The notes under the pieces are model-generated. The model worked only from the letters and a program-made list of their open reading frames with translations, did not search any database and had not been told where the DNA came from. Shown in pieces: positions 30,921 through 40,690 of a DNA stretch of 64,000 nucleotides. Both the position numbers and the translations under genes were made by a program. The DNA is from Alphaproteobacteria bacterium (GTDB lineage Bacteria; Pseudomonadota; Alphaproteobacteria; Rhodospirillales; Rhodospirillaceae). Where the stretch lies: the NCBI GenBank assembly GCA_003246625.1, contig QJZR01000013.1, forward strand, positions 186,001 to 250,000. The letters run 5' to 3'. Position 1 is the stretch's first letter. The number at the start of each line of letters is the position of its first letter.

Positions 30921-30941
30921 CGTTTGGAGAACGCCCCGGCC

Positions 30942-32369
30942 TTATTCGGCGGGCGTTTCGGTGGTCTTCTTCTTGCCGAAGGCGACGAAGAAGGCGACCA
31001 GGGCGGCCACGGCGGCGGCGATGCCGATGCCGTTGGCGATGTCATAGGGCAGGCCGAAGCCGATCTTCTCCGCCGAGATGTAGGAGAAGGTCACCGCCGT
31101 CATGAACGCGGCGGGGATGGTGCACACCCAGTGCGGCTTGTCCCGTTTGATCAGGTAGGCGGCGGCGGCCCACAGGACCACCATGGCCAGGGTCTGGTTG
31201 GCCCAGCCGAAGTACCGCCAGATGACGTTGAAGTTGCCGAGCGAGATCACGTAGCCGATGGCGAACAGCGGTACCGCGACCATCAGACGCTTCATCACGT
31301 CCTTTTGCGGCATCTTGATGTATTCGGCGATGATCAGGCGGGCGGAGCGGAAGGCGGTGTCGCCCGAGGTGATCGGCAGGATCACCACGCCGAGGACCGC
31401 GAGGGTGGTGCCGATGCCGCCGCCGAGAAGGCTGGTGGCGATTTCATGCACCACGCCCGAGGGAGAACCCTTGGCGATGGCGGCGCCGAGAGAGGCGGCG
31501 TCGGGATAGAACGACAAGCCCAGGGTCGCCCAGATCAGGCCGATGATGCCTTCGCCGATCATCGCGCCGTAGAAGACGAAGCGGCCGTTCTTTTCGTTTT
31601 GCACGCACCGCGCCATCAGGGGCGATTGCGTGGCGTGGAAGCCGGAAATCGCGCCGCAGGCGATGGTGATGAACATCAACGGCCAGATCGGCAGATCCTT
31701 CGGATGGGTGTTGGCCATCTGCAGGCCGCGCGGCAGCAGCGCATGATCGGGCGAGACGATGATCATGATGGTCAGGCTGACCGACATGAACAGCAGCAGC
31801 GCGCCGAAGATCGGGTACAGCCGCCCGATGATCTTGTCGATCGGCAGGATGGTGGCGAGGAAGTAGTAGGCGAAAATGATCGCCACCCACGCGCCCACCG
31901 GCAGACCGGTCATCTTGGACAGCAGCTTGCCCGGCCCGAGGACGAAGACGATGCCCACCAGCAGCAGCAGAATCACCGAGAAGTAGTTCATGAACTGCTT
32001 GAAGATAGGCCCGAGCTCGCGGCCGACGACGTTCGGCACGCTTTCGCCGTTGGACCGCAGCGACAGCATGCCCGCGAAGTAGTCGTGCACCGCGCCGGCG
32101 AAGATGCAGCCGATGACGATCCACAACAGCGCGGACGGTCCGTAAAGGGCACCCAGAATCGGTCCGAAGATCGGCCCCAGGCCGGCGATGTTCAGCAATT
32201 GCACCAGCCAGACCTTGTAGGTCGGCATCGGCACGTAGTCGACCCCGTCCGCCATGGCGACGGCGGGGACGGCACGGCTGGGATCGGGACCGAAAATACG
32301 GTCGATCAAAGTACCGTAAATGAAGTAACCCGCGATCAGCAGGCCTACGCACGCAAAGAAGAGAACCAT
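30942..32369 (-). CDS. cstA: Carbon starvation protein CstA, short form
   Basis: 475 residues with about 13-14 membrane helices. CstA-family proteins take up peptides or pyruvate. The motifs VGCIFAGAVHDYFAGMLSLRS, GAISGFHATQSPLMARC and LPITSGDTAFRSARLIIAE are diagnostic. E. coli CstA has about 700 residues; this protein lacks the extra C-terminal helices, as in a distinct shorter subfamily. The start MVLFFACVGLLIAGYF at 32369 has CAGGAGACG upstream; an in-frame start at 32516 would add a non-membrane tail and is rejected. Confidence 0.92.
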   Translation of the reverse strand: MVLFFACVGLLIAGYFIYGTLIDRIFGPDPSRAVPAVAMADGVDYVPMPTYKVWLVQLLNIAGLGPIFGPILGALYGPSALLWIVIGCIFAGAVHDYFAGMLSLRSNGESVPNVVGRELGPIFKQFMNYFSVILLLLVGIVFVLGPGKLLSKMTGLPVGAWVAIIFAYYFLATILPIDKIIGRLYPIFGALLLFMSVSLTIMIIVSPDHALLPRGLQMANTHPKDLPIWPLMFITIACGAISGFHATQSPLMARCVQNEKNGRFVFYGAMIGEGIIGLIWATLGLSFYPDAASLGAAIAKGSPSGVVHEIATSLLGGGIGTTLAVLGVVILPITSGDTAFRSARLIIAEYIKMPQKDVMKRLMVAVPLFAIGYVISLGNFNVIWRYFGWANQTLAMVVLWAAAAYLIKRDKPHWVCTIPAAFMTAVTFSYISAEKIGFGLPYDIANGIGIAAAVAALVAFFVAFGKKKTTETPAE

Positions 32370-32674
32370 CGGACGTCTCCTGAGGTCACTCCCCCCCGAT
32401 GGGGGCGACGTCGTGTTTGAGTCTGTTTCTCTGGGGCTTCCCCCTGGCGTGGGTGCGTTGATGACACCGAATTTGGTTTTTGCCAGTTTCCCCCAACCGG
32501 AAAACTTTCCGCCCATGCCGGGAAATATTCAATATTTTTTTCGCCTAAAAATATCCCTGTTATTTCAACGTTTTGAGAAGTAAAAACCTAGGGTTTTTCG
32601 TAACAACGACACAGCCGCCCCACCCGTAAGGGTGTGAGCGGCTGCGATTCTTAGAATTTTTCCGGTTAAGAACT
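32370..32674. other. Intergenic region between cstA and the chemoreceptor
   Basis: 305 bases with no supported gene; contains the AT-rich cstA promoter zone. A perfect dyad AAATATT-C-AATATTT (32523-32537) could be an operator. CCCCCC/GGGGGG (about 32385-32400) can fold beside the cstA ribosome site. AAAAACC-TAG-GGTTTTT (32583-32599) and a stem around 32612-32646 (AGCCGC/GCGGCT with an inner ACCC/GGGT) probably end the chemoreceptor transcript. Confidence 0.5.
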
Positions 32675-34354
32675 TCAGGCGGCGCGGATTTCCGCGAGAA
32701 AACGTCCAACCACGGCGTTCAAGGCCTCGGTGTCGGCGGACAGCCCCGTCGCGGCGCCCCGGATCTGTTCGCTGGCGGCGGCGACGTGGGCGGCGGCCTG
32801 GGAGACCTGGCCGACGTTGGCGCGCATTTCCTCGGTGACGCGGGCCGCTTCGTGGACGTTGACGGAGATGTCCTGGGTCGCCGCCTGCTGCTGTTCGACC
32901 GCCGCGCCGATTTCCGAGGTGGCGGCGTTCAGGTGCTGGATCACCGAAGCGATGTCGGCGATCAGGGTGGCGGCGCCGTTGGTGTGTTCCTGGATCGACG
33001 AGATCTGCTGGGCGATTTCCTCGGTCGCCCGGGAGGTCTGGTTGGCCAGGGACTTCACCTCGCCCGCGACCACGGCGAAGCCCTTGCCCGCCTCGCCCGC
33101 GCGCGCCGCCTCGATGGTGGCGTTCAAGGCGAGAAGGTTGGTCTGGTTGGCGATGTCGTTGATCAGGTCGAGCACGGTGCCGATGCCGCGGGTTTCCTCG
33201 TCCAGGGCCGACATCGAGGTTTTCGCCTCGTCGATGCGGGTCTTGACGGTGTTGGTGATCTCCCCCGATTCCCCGGCCTGGCGGCGGATTTCCCCGACCG
33301 AGGCGAAGAGTTCCTCGGCGGCGGCAGCCACCGTCTGGACGTTGCTGGCGGCGTGTTCGGCGGCGCGCGCCGCCGCGTTGGTGCGGGCGTCGCTCGCCTG
33401 CGCTGCCTCGGAAAGGGTGTCGGCGGCCTGCTTCATGTCGCCGACCGATTTGCCGAGCGCTCCGGCGACCTGCGCGATGGCCTGCTCGAAGCCGCCGCAC
33501 AGGCGCGCGATGCGTTCGCCGCGGGCGGCGCGGGCGGCTTCCTCCTCCCGTTCGTGGCGCAGCGCCTGGGCGCGGGCGCGGGCGGTGTCGCGGAAGGATT
33601 GCAGCGCGCGGGCGATGTCCCCCATTTCGTCGTCGCGCTGGGTGCCGGAAATCTCGGTGTCGAGGTCGCCGCCCTCCAGGGATTTCATCTCGCCGATGGC
33701 GGCCTTCAGCGGGCCGATGATCGACCGCGACATCGCCACGGCGAGAAGGCCGCAAAGTCCCAGAATCGCCGCCAGGACCACGGCTTCCAGCTCGACCCGC
33801 GACAGGAACTCGGCCTGGATGTCGTCGATGTAGACGCCGGTGCCGATCATCCAGCCCCACGGCGCGAACGACGCCGACCAGGCGACCTTGTCCTTGGCGG
33901 CGGCGTCCTTGGTCTGCTTCCAGCCGTAGCGCACCACGCCGCCGCCGTTCTTGGCGACGCGGACCAGTTCTTGGATCATGTAAAGGCCGTTGGCGTCCTG
34001 CAACGACCACAGGTTCTTGCCTTCGAGTTCGGGGCGCATGCCGTGGGCGACGTTGATGCCGTTTTCGTCGTAGGCGAAGATGTATTCGTTGCCGGAAAAG
34101 CGCAAAGCCCGCAGGGCCTCCAGGGCCTGGCGCTTGGCCTCGGCCTCGGACAGGTCCCCCGACGCGGCGCGAGCCTGGATGCGGGCGACGATGCTGACCG
34201 AGCTGTCCACCACGGCGCGGACCTGCTGCACGCGGCCGTCGTAGACGTCTTCCCAGGTCGCGGCCAGGTGGAAGGCGGAAAGACCGATCGCGGACAGGAA
34301 CAGGGCGACGGTCGGAAGCAGAATGCGCGTGGCGATGCGCAGCCGAGGAAGCAT
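32675..34354 (-). CDS. Methyl-accepting chemotaxis protein with Cache sensor
   Basis: 559 residues. TM1 (about 10-30), a single-Cache periplasmic domain (about 33-185: [21 protein letters not shown], then [16 protein letters not shown]), TM2 (about 188-210), HAMP (210-265) and a C-terminal signalling domain whose hairpin tip reads [21 protein letters not shown], with [20 protein letters not shown]. It senses a small ligand, often a carboxylate, and signals to CheA/CheW, which are not in view. No C-terminal pentapeptide for CheR docking is seen. Confidence 0.95.
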   Translation of the reverse strand: MLPRLRIATRILLPTVALFLSAIGLSAFHLAATWEDVYDGRVQQVRAVVDSSVSIVARIQARAASGDLSEAEAKRQALEALRALRFSGNEYIFAYDENGINVAHGMRPELEGKNLWSLQDANGLYMIQELVRVAKNGGGVVRYGWKQTKDAAAKDKVAWSASFAPWGWMIGTGVYIDDIQAEFLSRVELEAVVLAAILGLCGLLAVAMSRSIIGPLKAAIGEMKSLEGGDLDTEISGTQRDDEMGDIARALQSFRDTARARAQALRHEREEEAARAARGERIARLCGGFEQAIAQVAGALGKSVGDMKQAADTLSEAAQASDARTNAAARAAEHAASNVQTVAAAAEELFASVGEIRRQAGESGEITNTVKTRIDEAKTSMSALDEETRGIGTVLDLINDIANQTNLLALNATIEAARAGEAGKGFAVVAGEVKSLANQTSRATEEIAQQISSIQEHTNGAATLIADIASVIQHLNAATSEIGAAVEQQQAATQDISVNVHEAARVTEEMRANVGQVSQAAAHVAAASEQIRGAATGLSADTEALNAVVGRFLAEIRAA

Positions 34355-34528
34355 GGTTCGGTCTCCGGGAATTGGGTCGTTCGGCGAGGGGTTCGCCGCG
34401 AGGAGGCGGTGTTATACCCCCAGGGGGCGGGGCTTGGAATGATTATTTAGAGAAATTTCCCATGATTTTCCGGTTGTTCTTCAAGGTTTTCGAGCCATTG
34501 TGAACGGGCGGCGCGGCCGGGTTTGCAA

Positions 34529-34558
34529 TTGACGAGGGACGGCGGGCTTTCGTATAAA
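34529..34558 (+). promoter_or_regulatory. Sigma-70-like promoter of serC-serA
   Basis: TTGACG (34529-34534) and TATAAA (34553-34558) separated by 18 bases. Transcription would start near 34565, just ahead of the serC leader stems. Confidence 0.65.
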
Positions 34559-34564
34559 GCGTGT

Positions 34565-34620
34565 GGGCCGCGGTCCCCCAACGGGCCGCCAAGCCCTTCT
34601 GCAATGGAAGGGAGATATCC
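34565..34620 (+). promoter_or_regulatory. serC leader RNA
   Basis: Two short stems precede the start codon. Stem 1: GCGGTCC (34570-34576) pairs with GGGCCGC (34583-34589) with one G-U. Stem 2: CCCTTCT (34594-34600) pairs with GGAAGGG (34606-34612) around GCAAT. The 3' arm of stem 2 contains the Shine-Dalgarno of serC. The known serC leader of alphaproteobacteria lies ahead of serC-serA and its last stem covers the ribosome site, exactly as here. The regulatory signal is unknown. Confidence 0.7.
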
Positions 34621-35787
<1,167 letters not shown>

Positions 35788-35800
35788 GGTCTGTTCGCGC

Positions 35801-35825
35801 GGGACCCGGAGTTCCTCCGGGTCCC
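35801..35825 (+). other. Intercistronic hairpin between serC and serA
   Basis: GGGACCCGGA (35801-35810) and TCCGGGTCCC (35816-35825) form a perfect 10-bp stem around GTTCC. The downstream sequence has TTTTG but no long T run, so it could be a partial terminator or an mRNA-stabilising stem. Confidence 0.65.
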
Positions 35826-35872
35826 GGCGTTATCCTTTTGCCGTTTTTCCTCTCCGCCAGGGAGCCTTCCCC

Positions 35873-37447
35873 ATGCTGAAAGTTCTGATTTCCGACAAGA
35901 TGAGCCCGCTCGCCGAGCAGATTTTCAAGGAGCGCGGCCTCGAAGTCGACTACAAGCCCGGCATGACCCCGGACGAACTCAAGGCCTGCATCGGCGAATA
36001 CGACGGTCTGGCCATCCGTTCCGACACCAAGGTCAAGGCCGACGTCATCGCCGCCGCCGCCAATCTTAAGGTGGTCGGCCGCGCCGGTATCGGCGTCGAC
36101 AACGTCGATATCCCCGCCGCCACCGCCAAGGGCGTGGTGGTGATGAACACCCCGTTCGGCAACTCGATCACCACCGCCGAGCACGCCGTCGCGATGATGA
36201 TGGCGCTGGCCCGCGACATTCCGCAGGCTTCCGCCTCCACCCACGCCGGCAAGTGGGAAAAGTCGAAGTTCATGGGCGTCGAGCTGTTCGGCAAGACCCT
36301 GGGCGTGATCGGCAGCGGCAACATCGGTTCCCGCGTCGCCGAGCGTGCCCTCGGCCTGAAGATGCGGGTGGTCGCCTTCGACCCCTACCTGTCGCCGGAA
36401 CGCGCCAAGGACCTGGGCGTCGAGAAGGTGGAGCTGGACGAACTGTTCGCCCGTTCCGACTTCATCACCCTGCATACCCCGCTGACCGATTCGACCCGCG
36501 GCATCATCTCGGAGAAGTCCTTCGCCAAGATGAAGGCGGGCGTGCGCATCATCAACTGCGCGCGCGGCGGCCTGGTCGACGAGGCGGCGCTCAAGGCGGC
36601 CCTGGACGACGGCCGGGTGGCGGGCGCGGCGCTCGACGTGTTCGAGGAGGAACCGGCCAAGCAGAACATCCTGTTCGGCCACCCCAAGGTGATCTGCACG
36701 CCGCACCTCGGCGCCTCGACCAAGGAAGCGCAGGTCAACGTCGCGGTGCAGGTGGCGGAACAGATTTCCGACTTCCTGCTGACCGGCGCGGTGACCAACG
36801 CCATCAACATGCCCTCGGTTTCCGCCGAGGACGCGCCGAAGCTGCGCCCCTACATGAAGCTGGTCGAATACCTGGGCAGCTTCGCCGGGCAGATCACCCG
36901 CACCGGCATCAAGGCGGTGACCATCGAGTACGAGGGCATGGTTTCCGACCTCAACACCAAGCCCCTGACCGCGATCGTGTTGTCCGGCCTGCTGCGGCCG
37001 ATGCTGGATTCGGTGAACATGGTCTCCGCCCCCGCGGTGGCGAAGGAGCGCAACATCTCCCTCTCCGAGACCAAGCGGGAGACCTGCGCCGAATACCAGA
37101 CCCTGGTCAAGCTGACGGTGACCACCGAGACGCAGACCCGCTCGGTCTCCGGCACCTTGTTCGCGGGCAAGCCGCGTCTGGTCGAGGTCAACGGCATCCC
37201 GGTGGAGGCGGAGTTCGCCCCCCACATGCTGTTCTTCACCAACAAGGACAAGCCCGGCCTGATCGGCAAGATCGGTTCCGCCCTCGGCCTCGCCGGGGTG
37301 AATATCGCGACCTTCCACCTGGGCCGCAACGCGGTGGGCGAGGACGCGGTGGCGCTGGTGCAGATCGACGGCGCGCTGAAGTCCGATACCCTGGATTCGC
37401 TGCGCGCCGTGCCCAACGTGGTGCGGGTCGAGGCGCTGCACTTCTAA
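35873..37447 (+). CDS. serA: D-3-phosphoglycerate dehydrogenase
   Basis: 524 residues, the long SerA type. First step of serine synthesis, oxidation of 3-phosphoglycerate with NAD+. Substrate-binding region VVGRAGIGVDNVDIPAA; NAD site GKTLGVIGSGNIGSRVAE (about 140-157); catalytic Arg in INCARGGLVDE, Glu in VFEEEPA and His in CTPHLGASTKEA. An intervening ASB domain (about 320-445) and a C-terminal ACT domain (FTNKDKPGLIGKIGSALGLA) allow serine feedback. Start behind CAGGGAG. Forms an operon with serC. Confidence 0.98.
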   Translation: MLKVLISDKMSPLAEQIFKERGLEVDYKPGMTPDELKACIGEYDGLAIRSDTKVKADVIAAAANLKVVGRAGIGVDNVDIPAATAKGVVVMNTPFGNSITTAEHAVAMMMALARDIPQASASTHAGKWEKSKFMGVELFGKTLGVIGSGNIGSRVAERALGLKMRVVAFDPYLSPERAKDLGVEKVELDELFARSDFITLHTPLTDSTRGIISEKSFAKMKAGVRIINCARGGLVDEAALKAALDDGRVAGAALDVFEEEPAKQNILFGHPKVICTPHLGASTKEAQVNVAVQVAEQISDFLLTGAVTNAINMPSVSAEDAPKLRPYMKLVEYLGSFAGQITRTGIKAVTIEYEGMVSDLNTKPLTAIVLSGLLRPMLDSVNMVSAPAVAKERNISLSETKRETCAEYQTLVKLTVTTETQTRSVSGTLFAGKPRLVEVNGIPVEAEFAPHMLFFTNKDKPGLIGKIGSALGLAGVNIATFHLGRNAVGEDAVALVQIDGALKSDTLDSLRAVPNVVRVEALHF

Positions 37448-37475
37448 GCCCCGGCTTCGGGACAACACGATTTCG

Positions 37476-37502
37476 CCGCCGCCCCTCGGGGCGGCGGTTT
37501 TT
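37476..37502 (+). terminator. Terminator after serA
   Basis: CCGCCGCCCC (37476-37485), two-base turn, GGGGCGGCGG (37488-37497), then TTTTT. Located 28 bases after the serA stop. Confidence 0.88.
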
Positions 37503-37778
37503 CTATGCGCGGCGTTTCGCCCACATGGCTTCGAAGGCGTCCTCCAGGGCGCGGGCCTGGGCCTTCGGGTCGAACGCCGACAAGACGGGCGGCATGATGC
37601 CTTCGGTTGCGGGGCCGTCCCGATAATCTTTTCGCGGGGCGCGGAGACGGCGGAGAGGTCCTTTTGATGCGGAATCCGTGTCGTTCGGCGCGTGTCGCGG
37701 CGGTCCGGATTGGCTATAGTGGTCGGGCAGTTTTCGCGTGCCCGCAGGGGCACGGTGTCGTTTCACCAGGAGGTTTCG
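37503..37778. other. Gap between serA terminator and tartrate dehydrogenase gene
   Basis: No gene I can firmly support. A 30-codon ORF on the minus strand (37503-37595, MPPVLSAFDPKAQARALEDA...) has a modest GAAGG ribosome site and was not called. A -10-like TATAGT lies near 37715. The downstream gene has a very strong CCAGGAGG site. Confidence 0.4.
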
Positions 37779-38852
37779 ATGAAAGACCGCAGCTATACCA
37801 TTGCCGTCATCCCGGGCGACGGCATCGGCAAGGAAGTGATGCCGGAAGGGGTGCGCGTGCTCGAGGCGGCGGCGCGCAAGTTCGGTTTTGCCCTGAACCT
37901 TCAGGATCATGACTTCGCCAGCTGCGATTATTACGTGAAGCACGGCAAGATGATGCCCGACGACTGGCAGGAACGGGTCGGCAAGGCGGACGCGATCTTC
38001 TTCGGCGCGGTCGGCTGGCCGGACACGGTGCCCGATCACATCTCGCTGTGGGGCTCGCTGTTGCAGTTCCGCCGCGTCTTCGACCAGTACGTCAACCTGC
38101 GCCCGGTGCGTCTGATGCCCGGCGTGCCCTGCCCGCTGGCGGGGCGCGAGCCGGGCAGCATCGACTTCCTGGTGGTGCGCGAGAACACCGAGGGCGAGTA
38201 CTCCTCGGTCGGCGGCAAGATGTTCGCCGGAACCGAGCGCGAGGTGGTGATCCAGGAAACCGTGATGAGCCGCGTCGGCGTCGACCGTATCCTCAAGTTC
38301 GCCTTCGAGCTGGCCGCGTCGCGGCCGAAGAAGCACCTGACCTCGGCCACCAAGTCGAACGGCATCGCCATCACCATGCCCTATTGGGATGAGCGGGTGG
38401 AAGAAATGGCGAAGTCCTTCCCCGGCGTGAAGCACGACAAGTACCACATCGACATCCTCACCGCGAATTTCGTGCTTCATCCCGACCGCTTCGACGTGGT
38501 GGTCGGTTCCAACCTGTTCGGCGACATCCTGTCCGACCTTGGCCCCGCCTGCGCCGGGACCATCGGCATCGCGCCGTCGGCCAACATCAACCCGACGCGG
38601 CGGATGCCCTCGCTGTTCGAGCCGGTGCACGGCTCCGCCCCCGACATCGCGGGTAAGGGCATCGCCAACCCGATCGGTCAGATCTGGTCGGCGGCGATGA
38701 TGCTGGACTTCCTGGGCGAGGCGGAGGCCGCCGCCGCCATCGTCGCGGCGATCGAAGCCGTGGTGGTGCAGCCCGCCTTGCGCACCGGCGACCTCAAGGG
38801 CACCGCGAACACCGCGCAGTGCGGCGCGGCGATTCTCAAGGCGCTGGGGTGA
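37779..38852 (+). CDS. Tartrate dehydrogenase / D-malate dehydrogenase (decarboxylating)
   Basis: 357 residues of the isocitrate/isopropylmalate dehydrogenase superfamily. IAVIPGDGIGKEV opens the fold; SLWGSLLQFRRVFDQYVNLRPVRL and the loop VRENTEGEYSSVGGKMF identify the TtuC/DmlA branch, which oxidises and decarboxylates tartrate or D-malate with NAD+ and Mn2+. Metal Asp residues lie in GSNLFGDILSDLGP, and the NAD region in HGSAPDIAGKGIANP. Strong CCAGGAGG and ATG at 37779. Tartrate and D-malate specificity cannot be separated from sequence. The neighbours do not suggest a tartrate operon. Confidence 0.92.
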   Translation: MKDRSYTIAVIPGDGIGKEVMPEGVRVLEAAARKFGFALNLQDHDFASCDYYVKHGKMMPDDWQERVGKADAIFFGAVGWPDTVPDHISLWGSLLQFRRVFDQYVNLRPVRLMPGVPCPLAGREPGSIDFLVVRENTEGEYSSVGGKMFAGTEREVVIQETVMSRVGVDRILKFAFELAASRPKKHLTSATKSNGIAITMPYWDERVEEMAKSFPGVKHDKYHIDILTANFVLHPDRFDVVVGSNLFGDILSDLGPACAGTIGIAPSANINPTRRMPSLFEPVHGSAPDIAGKGIANPIGQIWSAAMMLDFLGEAEAAAAIVAAIEAVVVQPALRTGDLKGTANTAQCGAAILKALG

Positions 38853-38855
38853 ACG

Positions 38856-38970
38856 CCAGGCCGGGCGCTGCCCGGACCCCATGCGTATTCGAAGAAAAGG
38901 GCCCCCGCGAGGGAGGCCCTTTTTCTTCGAACAGGTTCGGGAGGTCCGGAGGGGGAGTCCCTGTCCTGAC
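38856..38970. repeat. Modular palindromic intergenic element (copy 5, short form)
   Basis: CCGGGC-GCT-GCCCGG (38861-38875), spacer ending CATGCGTA, then a long hairpin with arms 38888-38903 (TTCGAAGAAAAGGGCC) and 38915-38931, then CAGGTTCGGGAGGTCCGG and a degenerate GGGGGAGTCCC ending GTCCTGAC. The same modules appear near 49.5 kb in reverse order and orientation. It also acts as a likely terminator between the convergent dehydrogenase and modD. Confidence 0.8.
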
Positions 38971-38972
38971 GC

Positions 38973-39818
38973 TCATGCCTGGGTGATCGTCACCTGGACG
39001 TCGGCGGGCCTGGCGGTATAGGGCGACGAGGTGACCAGCACCTGCGCCCCGGCGTGGGCATAATCGGCGGCGTTGGCGGCGGTGACGCCGCCCGCCGCCG
39101 CGATCACCGGCTGCGGCCCTTCGCTGTTCGTCAGCAGGTTGGTCAGGCGGGCGACCTCCAGCGGCGGGAACTTTTCCAGTTGCAGGACGTTGGCGCCGCA
39201 ATCGCGGGCGATCAGCGCGTCCTCGATCGACTTCACCTCGACGACGATGCTGCGTTCCGGGTTGCGCCGCCGCAGTTCGGTGACCTGGCGCTTCAGGGCG
39301 TCCTCGCCGCCGAAGACGCGGTGTTCGGGGAACAGCAGGATGGTGTCGGACAGGCCGCAGCGGTGCATCGTCGCGCCGGCGACGCAAATCGCCTTGGCCG
39401 ACAGGGCGCGGGTGCCGGGCACCGCCTTGCGGGTGCAGGCGACGATGGCGGCGGGGTCGACGGTGCGCGCCGCGTCGATGATGGCGCGCACCGCGGTGGC
39501 GACGCCCGAGGTCCACTCCACCAGGGTTTGCGCCACTTTCCACCCGGCGAGGATCGCCTCGGCGCGGCCTTCGCCCTCCAGCAGCGGGGTGCCCGCCGCG
39601 ACGGTGCGGCCGCTGGGGACCAGCAGCCAGGCCCGCGCTCCCAGCATTTCCAGCAGGCGGACGGCTTCCTCGGTGCAGCAGGCGACCATGCGGTCGCGGG
39701 CGGAGAAGGCGATGTGGCCGGTTTTTTCGCCGATTTCCAGGGAACGGGTGGTGAGGTCGCCGTAGGGGATGTCCTCGGCGAGCAGGGCTTGCAGAACGGA
39801 ATCCGGGATATGATGCAT
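38973..39818 (-). CDS. modD: ModD, quinolinate phosphoribosyltransferase-like molybdenum protein
   Basis: 281 residues. ModD belongs to the nicotinate-nucleotide pyrophosphorylase fold and is usually found with molybdate transport genes; its reaction is not settled. The opening IPDSVLQALLAEDIPYGDLTT is diagnostic, followed by ACTRKAVPGTRALSAKAIC with substrate-binding Arg/Lys and the C-terminal barrel VEVKSIEDALIARDCGANVL, VIAAAGGVTAANAADYAHAG. Start ATG at 39818 behind AAGGA. No modABC is in view, but a ModE-like dyad lies about 25 bases upstream, supporting molybdenum control. Confidence 0.93.
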   Translation of the reverse strand: MHHIPDSVLQALLAEDIPYGDLTTRSLEIGEKTGHIAFSARDRMVACCTEEAVRLLEMLGARAWLLVPSGRTVAAGTPLLEGEGRAEAILAGWKVAQTLVEWTSGVATAVRAIIDAARTVDPAAIVACTRKAVPGTRALSAKAICVAGATMHRCGLSDTILLFPEHRVFGGEDALKRQVTELRRRNPERSIVVEVKSIEDALIARDCGANVLQLEKFPPLEVARLTNLLTNSEGPQPVIAAAGGVTAANAADYAHAGAQVLVTSSPYTARPADVQVTITQA

Positions 39819-39841
39819 GGGCGCGGTCCTTGTCGGGAAGC

Positions 39842-39866
39842 CGTTATGTGTGTCGTGTATATGACG
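39842..39866. promoter_or_regulatory. ModE-like operator upstream of modD
   Basis: CGTTATGTG and TATATGACG form an imperfect inverted repeat (25 bases). It resembles the ModE site ahead of E. coli modA, which also reads CGTTAT...ATAACG. It sits 24-48 bases before the modD start. Confidence 0.5.
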
Positions 39867-39920
39867 CAGAAAAACGCTTTATCCGGGACAAGCAAACCTT
39901 GGACCATCCGGCGGGATGGA

Positions 39921-40577
39921 TCAGGATTCTTCGCCTTCGGTCAACCCCATGCGTGCCGCCGCGATCACCGCGCTGGTGCGGTTGGGCACGCCGAGCGACT
40001 TCAGGATGGCGGTGACGTGCAGCTTCACCGTGCCCTCGGACAGGTCGAGGGTCTGGGCGATGTCGCGGTTGGACAGCCCCTTCGCCACCAGTCGCAGCAC
40101 GTCCATTTGCCGGGGGGTGAGGGAGGCGGCGGGGTTTCCCGTCTCGCCCTGGCCGTCGTCGGCGGAGGGGGAGGCGTCGTCGAGGACGAGCGGCGGAATG
40201 TAGTGGCCGCCCGACAGCACCAGGTTGATCGCGTGGATCATCACCGAACTCGACGAGGTCTTGGGGATGAAGCCGCGGGCCCCGGCGCGCATCGCGGTGG
40301 TGATCAGGGCGCGGTCGATCAGGGCGGAGAGGATGACCACCGGCACTTCCGGGCGCTCGGTGCGCAGGGCGCGCAGGGCTTCCTCCCACGGCAGGCCGGG
40401 CATGCGGATGTCGAGCAGGACGAGGTCGAGGCCTTGGGTGGCGCGCGCCAGGTCGAGGGCTTCGCGGTGGTCTCCCGCGGTGAGACAGCGGGTTCCGGGG
40501 GCAAGGTGGTGCAGCACCATCGACAAGCCGTCGCGGAACAATTCGTGGTCGTCGGCAATCAGAACCGTGTAGGACAC
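39921..40577 (-). CDS. NarL/FixJ-type response regulator
   Basis: 218 residues. Receiver domain with acidic pair in LIADDHELFRDGL, phospho-acceptor Asp in LDLVLLDIRMPGLPW (about residue 55) and Lys in ARGFIPKTSSS. A LuxR helix-turn-helix follows (about 150-210: LTPRQMDVLRLVAKGLSNRDIA, LSEGTVKLHVTAILKSLG). It starts 113 bases downstream of the histidine kinase gene on the same strand and precedes modD, so the kinase is its probable partner. Target genes are unknown; modD is a candidate because it lies immediately downstream. Confidence 0.93.
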   Translation of the reverse strand: MSYTVLIADDHELFRDGLSMVLHHLAPGTRCLTAGDHREALDLARATQGLDLVLLDIRMPGLPWEEALRALRTERPEVPVVILSALIDRALITTAMRAGARGFIPKTSSSSVMIHAINLVLSGGHYIPPLVLDDASPSADDGQGETGNPAASLTPRQMDVLRLVAKGLSNRDIAQTLDLSEGTVKLHVTAILKSLGVPNRTSAVIAAARMGLTEGEES

Positions 40578-40690
40578 AGCGCGGTCAATCCCATCAAAAA
40601 CTCGGCCCGGAAGCCGTGGGGCGCGGGCGCCGAAACTATCGGCGCGACCTCGAAGATTAGCGAATAAGCACCGGAGGTCAAAGGATTAAA

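Noticed and set aside
37503-37595. 30-codon minus-strand ORF with GAAGG ribosome site
   Set aside because: Directly abuts the serA terminator, has no recognisable family, and only a modest ribosome site; left as a possible small protein without a call.
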